The notes under the pieces are model-generated. The model was not told where the DNA came from. It made no database searches and worked only from the letters and a program-made list of their open reading frames with translations. From positions 1 to 17,191 of the forward strand of contig JAMJFV010000026.1 in assembly GCA_023544495.1 (NCBI GenBank): a DNA stretch of 17,191 bases. The letters are read 5' to 3'. Source of the DNA: ANME-2 cluster archaeon (GTDB lineage: Archaea; Halobacteriota; Methanosarcinia; Methanosarcinales; Methanocomedenaceae). This document shows positions 13,620 through 17,191 of this stretch, in pieces (position 1 is the stretch's first letter; every line of letters begins with the position of its first letter). The position numbers and the translations under genes were made by a program.

Positions 13620-15029
13620 TCAGTGCTCAATTCTGTAAATTACTATCATTCCGCCTGTAATCACCAGCAGGATGAGGATAGAAGCGATCACTTTCCTCCA
13701 ATTCTCTCCATCCTGGCTGGTACCATCAACATGCACTGTTGAGGTTCCAAATCTGATGGCACGGTCAGCGTCCAGATGCACTACCTGTTCCAGTAATTCA
13801 TCTCCGTTAGAGATCCTGACCGTATAATTAATTTTTGGTTTTAACCCCATAAAAAAATAGGAATTCCTTCCACTGCTACTGGCTATAGTATTTGTTCCCT
13901 GTAATACTTCAATACCAGCATCGTTATCAGAACTCACCCAGAGATTTGCATAATCCTTTACCAGTATTGTATCGCCATTCCCATATTTCGGGCGTCCGGC
14001 CACATCCAGCACAGAAAGTATGGTAGGTGCCACATCCTCCTGTCCGTGGGCATCCCTTATAACGCCAGGAACAATATTGGGAGAAACAATGAACAGCGGC
14101 ACGGTTAGCGCCTCAGGTGACCTGTAACCCTCTGACGCGTGTCCACCCCTGGCCGCATTGATTGTCCTGAATGCCATACCGTGGTCGGCAGTAATGATAA
14201 GCGCCGTGTCACTTTCACGTGCTGCCGTATACAGCGGTTCAAGCCTGCGGTCCACGCCTTCAATGGCATCTGCATATCCCTCCACTCCCCGGTAATGTCC
14301 GGCACTGTCCACCACTCCTACATTAATGGTCAGGATATACTTCGTATCAGGGTACTGGCCGGACATCAGTGAAACCATGTCAGCGGCTGCATCCAGTTCC
14401 CAATCCGAATATGCAATATAACTGTCAATACCGGTAGTCCCTTCCAGATAACCGGGAAGTTGTCGTTCCCAGTATTCAAGTTCATTTATTATACCAACGG
14501 GAACCGCATCACCATTGATCCGCACCTTAAGGTAAGGTTCAGTAACGGAATTGTTCTCGCTAAAGAGAATGATATCCTGTTCATCCCGTATACCAGAAGC
14601 ATCCCCTTTGTGCATGAGCGCAATAGAGATGAAATCTTCATCTTCAAGCACGTCATAAATAGTTGCGCCAGCATAGTCAACCATTTCAGGTTCGGCCCCT
14701 GAATGACCAGTAACTATCACCGAATGGGCAGGCCCGGTCCTGGGGTCCGGTACGCGAATGTAAGGAAGCAGCACACCTTTTGCAGCAAGGCTGTCCATAA
14801 AGGGAACTTCGGGAGGAATGATACGACTGCCATCCAGAGCCTCAGGGACCATTCCCTGGCTCACATATCCTGATCCCATGCCGTCCACTATCAGGAGGAC
14901 CATGTTCTGGGGAGGATTGGTCTCGCTCACCTTGATAGAGGTCTGTGCTGTTGCCAGGAATGTAAAAAACGATACATATAGAAGTAATATTATCATATAT
15001 TCCAGATACTTCCCCACAATCAGCCTCAT
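13620..15029 (-). CDS. Membrane-anchored alkaline-phosphatase-superfamily hydrolase
   Basis: This protein has 469 residues from ATG 15029, chosen over GTG 15041 because GGTGG sits five bases before that ATG. A signal/anchor helix (about 12-27) leads to an external catalytic domain. Metal-site residues of the alkaline phosphatase superfamily are visible: Asp49 in LIVDGMGSGY, Ser/Thr in GPAHSVIVTGHS (about 99-110), Asp241 and His245 in VDSAGHY, Asp282-His283 in TADHGMA and His297 in RGGHASEG. The substrate may be a phosphate mono- or diester, a sulfate ester or a phosphoglycerate-like compound. A beta domain (about 370-430) precedes a C-terminal helix VIASILILLVITGGMIVIYR that anchors it. It directly abuts the upstream gene. 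Confidence 0.8.
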   Translation of the reverse strand: MRLIVGKYLEYMIILLLYVSFFTFLATAQTSIKVSETNPPQNMVLLIVDGMGSGYVSQGMVPEALDGSRIIPPEVPFMDSLAAKGVLLPYIRVPDPRTGPAHSVIVTGHSGAEPEMVDYAGATIYDVLEDEDFISIALMHKGDASGIRDEQDIILFSENNSVTEPYLKVRINGDAVPVGIINELEYWERQLPGYLEGTTGIDSYIAYSDWELDAAADMVSLMSGQYPDTKYILTINVGVVDSAGHYRGVEGYADAIEGVDRRLEPLYTAARESDTALIITADHGMAFRTINAARGGHASEGYRSPEALTVPLFIVSPNIVPGVIRDAHGQEDVAPTILSVLDVAGRPKYGNGDTILVKDYANLWVSSDNDAGIEVLQGTNTIASSSGRNSYFFMGLKPKINYTVRISNGDELLEQVVHLDADRAIRFGTSTVHVDGTSQDGENWRKVIASILILLVITGGMIVIYRIEH

Positions 15030-15041
15030 ATTTACCACCAC

Positions 15042-15623
15042 TTAAATTTTAAGGATATTCAGAAGGTCCTCCATCTTAAGAACATTATCATTCTCTCCCA
15101 GGATAAAAGCTATCACTAAAAAACGGTCATGCTTATATGCTATTAATTCACCCATCCTGGTCTTGTCAACCATGTAAACACCTTTCATGGCAGGTGCTTT
15201 ATTGTACCGGGTCTCTGACAATTCCCAGTGAATTCCACTTTCGGTATAGGAAAAATTCTCAGGGGTCACAGCATAAGCAGCCATCTCCGCTGACCTTTTA
15301 TCAATCACATTGATGACTACCCTGTGATCACCGGGTTTATCGAACATCATGGTCAATGTTCCTTCACCACTATAGTTGGTCCTGTGCTCCCAATTACCAG
15401 GTAGCTTGTCAGGTATGATGAGTTCCATGTCGGCTACACTCAGTGGAGACGGCAGTAAACTCATCATTGTGGGAGTTGGTTGTGGCGGAGGTGCCAGTAA
15501 TGGCATGGGACCTTCGGCATTGATCAATAAATAACCTGAAACGGCACTAAATACGACAATAAAAAGTAAGATGGAGGGTATCCACCTGATGTGTCTCTTG
15601 ATTTTCTTTTTTTTCATTGACAT
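15042..15623 (-). CDS. Membrane-anchored extracytoplasmic protein of unknown function
   Basis: This 193-residue protein starts with KKKKIKRHIR, a membrane helix (about 14-35) and a Pro-rich linker (PLLAPPPQPTPT). A globular domain of about 130 residues follows, with beta strands such as TLTMMFDKPGDHRVVINVID. The N-in topology puts the domain outside. I recognise no family. It is the first gene of the operon with the phosphatase-like protein: its stop TAA (15042-15044) sits just before that gene's ribosome binding site. ATG 15617 is an equally possible start, as both have only a weak CTGGT upstream. A TATA-like stretch lies near 15634-15660. Confidence 0.65.
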   Translation of the reverse strand: MSMKKKKIKRHIRWIPSILLFIVVFSAVSGYLLINAEGPMPLLAPPPQPTPTMMSLLPSPLSVADMELIIPDKLPGNWEHRTNYSGEGTLTMMFDKPGDHRVVINVIDKRSAEMAAYAVTPENFSYTESGIHWELSETRYNKAPAMKGVYMVDKTRMGELIAYKHDRFLVIAFILGENDNVLKMEDLLNILKI

Positions 15624-15681
15624 ACCAGCAGCGTTTTTTAAAAGTATTATAGATATTTTACACTTTTACTGGTATTAATGG

Positions 15682-17139
15682 TTACCCTTTGGCAACCCCC
15701 ATGGGTTTAACCCTGACCACTTTGCGCGCGATATGCAGGTCGTGTACCACATTTACCACTTCGCTGCTTGATTTATAGACCTCCGGTGCCTCCTCTGCCA
15801 GCATGGACGGATGGGTGGCCCGAACCGTAATACCCTTTTCTGCCAGCTGTTTCTCAAGTACCTCACCCCTGAATTTCCGCTTTGCCTCACCCCTTCCCAT
15901 GACCCTGCCCGCGCCGTGACAGGCCGAACCAAAGGTCAGTTCCATTGCCCGCTCTGCCCCGTGCAGGATATAGGACGGCGTGCCCATGCTGCCGGGGATG
16001 AGTACCGGCTGTCCCACTGACCTGTATGCGGCAGGGACGGCCGTGTGTCCTGGCGGGAATGCCCGGGTGGCACCTTTGCGGTGGACATAGACCGGTTTTT
16101 TAACGCCATCTATCTCATGTTCTTCCAGTTTAGCCACGTTATGGGCCACATCATATACCAGGTCCATACCCAGGGATTCAGCATCCCTGCCAAAGAATTT
16201 CTCAAAGGTCTCCCTGACCCAGTGGGTAATGACCTGCCGGTTGGCCCAGGCGTAGTTTGCCCCGGCTGCCATGGCCTTGAAATAATCCTGTCCTTCCCGG
16301 CTGCTGGCAGGCGCACATGCCAGCTGCATATCAGGTAACTTTATGCCGTATTTCCTGGATGCCTGCTCCATGACACGCAGGTAGTCGGTACATATCTGGT
16401 GGCCGGCCCCGCGGGAGCCGCAGTGTACCATAATAGTGATCGTACCTTCCCTGATGCCGTATATTTTCGCGACCTCAGGGTCATATATCTTATCCACTTC
16501 CTGTATCTCAAGGAAATGGTTACCGCTGCCCAGCGTCCCGAACTGTGGCTTGCCGCGCTTGCTGGCCTTCTCGCTCACTTTTTCAGGATCTGCCACATCT
16601 ATATACCCGCCGTCCTCACAGTGTTCGATATCACGTTCCACACCGTACCCGCTCTCCACAGCCCATCGTGCACCAAAGGTGAAAGCGTCGTCCAGTTCGC
16701 TGCCCGATACCCTGAGCCTGCTCCTGGAACCCACACCTGATGGGATGGCATTGAACAGTTCGTTCATCAATTCCTTGATGCGCGGCCTGACCTCCCCGAT
16801 CTCCAGGTCCGTCCTGATGATGCGTACGCCGCAATTGATGTCGAATCCCACGCCTCCTGGTGATATCACACCATCCCGGGCATCAAAGGCTGCCACGCCG
16901 CCAATGGGGAAACCGTACCCGAAATGTGCATCTGGCATTGCCATGGAATATTTCTGGATACCCGGGAGCGTGGCCACGTTGGCGACCTGGTGCAGGGTAT
17001 TCGTCTCCAGGTCGTTCATGAGTTTCTGTGAAACGAAGATACGGCCAGGTACCCTCATACCTTCCTGGAAGTCCATAGGGACCTCATAGATGTTCTCATC
17101 CACCTTTCGAACTAGATCCTTTGCCTGCTGCTGTGTCAT
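15682..17139 (-). CDS. rtcB: RNA-splicing ligase RtcB
   Basis: This 485-residue protein is a complete RtcB of usual archaeal length with no intein. It joins 2',3'-cyclic phosphate or 3'-phosphate RNA ends to 5'-OH ends using GTP and manganese, as in tRNA intron splicing. Metal ligands match the family: Asp100 and Cys103 in GFDINCG, His208 in GSGNHFLE, His239 in MVHCGSRGAGH and His333 in DVAHN. His408 in SACHGAGRVMGR is the residue expected to be guanylylated. The start ATG 17139 has GCGGGA about eight bases upstream. It is divergent from a gene beyond the window and separated from the next operon by 58 bases. No archease gene is seen in the window. Confidence 0.95.
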   Translation of the reverse strand: MTQQQAKDLVRKVDENIYEVPMDFQEGMRVPGRIFVSQKLMNDLETNTLHQVANVATLPGIQKYSMAMPDAHFGYGFPIGGVAAFDARDGVISPGGVGFDINCGVRIIRTDLEIGEVRPRIKELMNELFNAIPSGVGSRSRLRVSGSELDDAFTFGARWAVESGYGVERDIEHCEDGGYIDVADPEKVSEKASKRGKPQFGTLGSGNHFLEIQEVDKIYDPEVAKIYGIREGTITIMVHCGSRGAGHQICTDYLRVMEQASRKYGIKLPDMQLACAPASSREGQDYFKAMAAGANYAWANRQVITHWVRETFEKFFGRDAESLGMDLVYDVAHNVAKLEEHEIDGVKKPVYVHRKGATRAFPPGHTAVPAAYRSVGQPVLIPGSMGTPSYILHGAERAMELTFGSACHGAGRVMGRGEAKRKFRGEVLEKQLAEKGITVRATHPSMLAEEAPEVYKSSSEVVNVVHDLHIARKVVRVKPMGVAKG

Positions 17140-17178
17140 GATACTGTTCCCGCTTGTTTATGATTGCTATTATCTGGT

Positions 17179-17186
17179 GAGGAGGT
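17179..17186 (+). promoter_or_regulatory. Strong ribosome binding site for a gene beyond the window
   Basis: GAGGAGGT on the plus strand is nearly a perfect Shine-Dalgarno sequence, followed by TATAA at the window end. A start codon is expected within a few bases downstream, so a gene divergent to rtcB probably begins just outside. Confidence 0.55.
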
Positions 17187-17191
17187 TATAA

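Noticed and set aside
16436..17089. 217-codon plus-strand open frame
   Set aside because: It is antisense to rtcB, which has all catalytic residues.
1..17191. CRISPR arrays, tRNA, rRNA and an intact insertion sequence
   Set aside because: I looked for regularly spaced repeats, tRNA-like cloverleaf cores and transposase motifs and found none that hold.

Overview
The window looks like chromosomal DNA of a methanogen-lineage euryarchaeon, most likely Methanosarcinia or an ANME-2/Methanoperedens-like relative. The reasons are an archaeal Sm-like protein, a UPF0058 protein, a DacZ-type diadenylate cyclase, an archaeal (homo)aconitase-type large subunit, an archaeal type IV pilin N-terminus, a PGF-CTERM surface protein, RtcB RNA ligase, and AT-rich TATA-like promoters. 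This placement is inference from gene content; no rRNA or marker tree is available. I see no CRISPR array, rRNA or tRNA, and no intact mobile element. A possible short TnpB-like remnant lies at the left edge.

Layout. 1-345 has no intact gene. 346-2656 (+) carries a duplicated-domain surface protein with both a lipobox and a PGF-CTERM tail, a small two-helix membrane protein, then a cupin and a polytopic membrane protein in a tight pair. 2646-4344 (-) carries a rubredoxin-like/metallo-beta-lactamase fusion with degraded metal ligands, a His/Met-rich secreted protein of unknown function with a duplicated start region, and a small zinc-ribbon protein. 4457-8513 (+) is a co-directional block: hacA/leuC-type dehydratase large subunit, M29-like aminopeptidase, diadenylate cyclase (dacZ) and a DUF5803-like lipoprotein. 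8519-10530 (-) is a two-gene operon of an AAA+ ATPase and a PhnP-like metallo-hydrolase joined by an ATGA overlap. 10753-11037 (-) is UPF0058 with a palindrome across its TATA box. 11236-11988 (+) is a divergent methyltransferase. 12062-12633 (+) is an LSm protein followed by a winged-helix protein with a four-cysteine cluster resembling the RPC34/TFE-beta layout. 12614-15623 (-) is a compact four-gene cell-surface operon: anchored protein, membrane-bound alkaline-phosphatase-superfamily enzyme, pilin-like protein, and a TIGR00725/SLOG nucleotide-binding protein. 15682-17139 (-) is rtcB. The last bases hold a strong plus-strand ribosome binding site for a divergent gene just outside.

Themes. 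There is an RNA-metabolism flavour (LSm plus Fe-S winged helix, RtcB, PhnP/RNase Z-like hydrolase) and a cell-envelope flavour (PGF-CTERM lipoprotein, DUF5803 lipoprotein, pilin/phosphatase operon, secreted His/Met protein). c-di-AMP synthesis sits next to a membrane lipoprotein. The most interesting uncharacterised units are the AAA+/MBL operon, the LSm/Fe-S winged-helix operon, the phosphatase-pilin-SLOG operon and the His/Met-rich secreted protein. All functional links between neighbours are inference.
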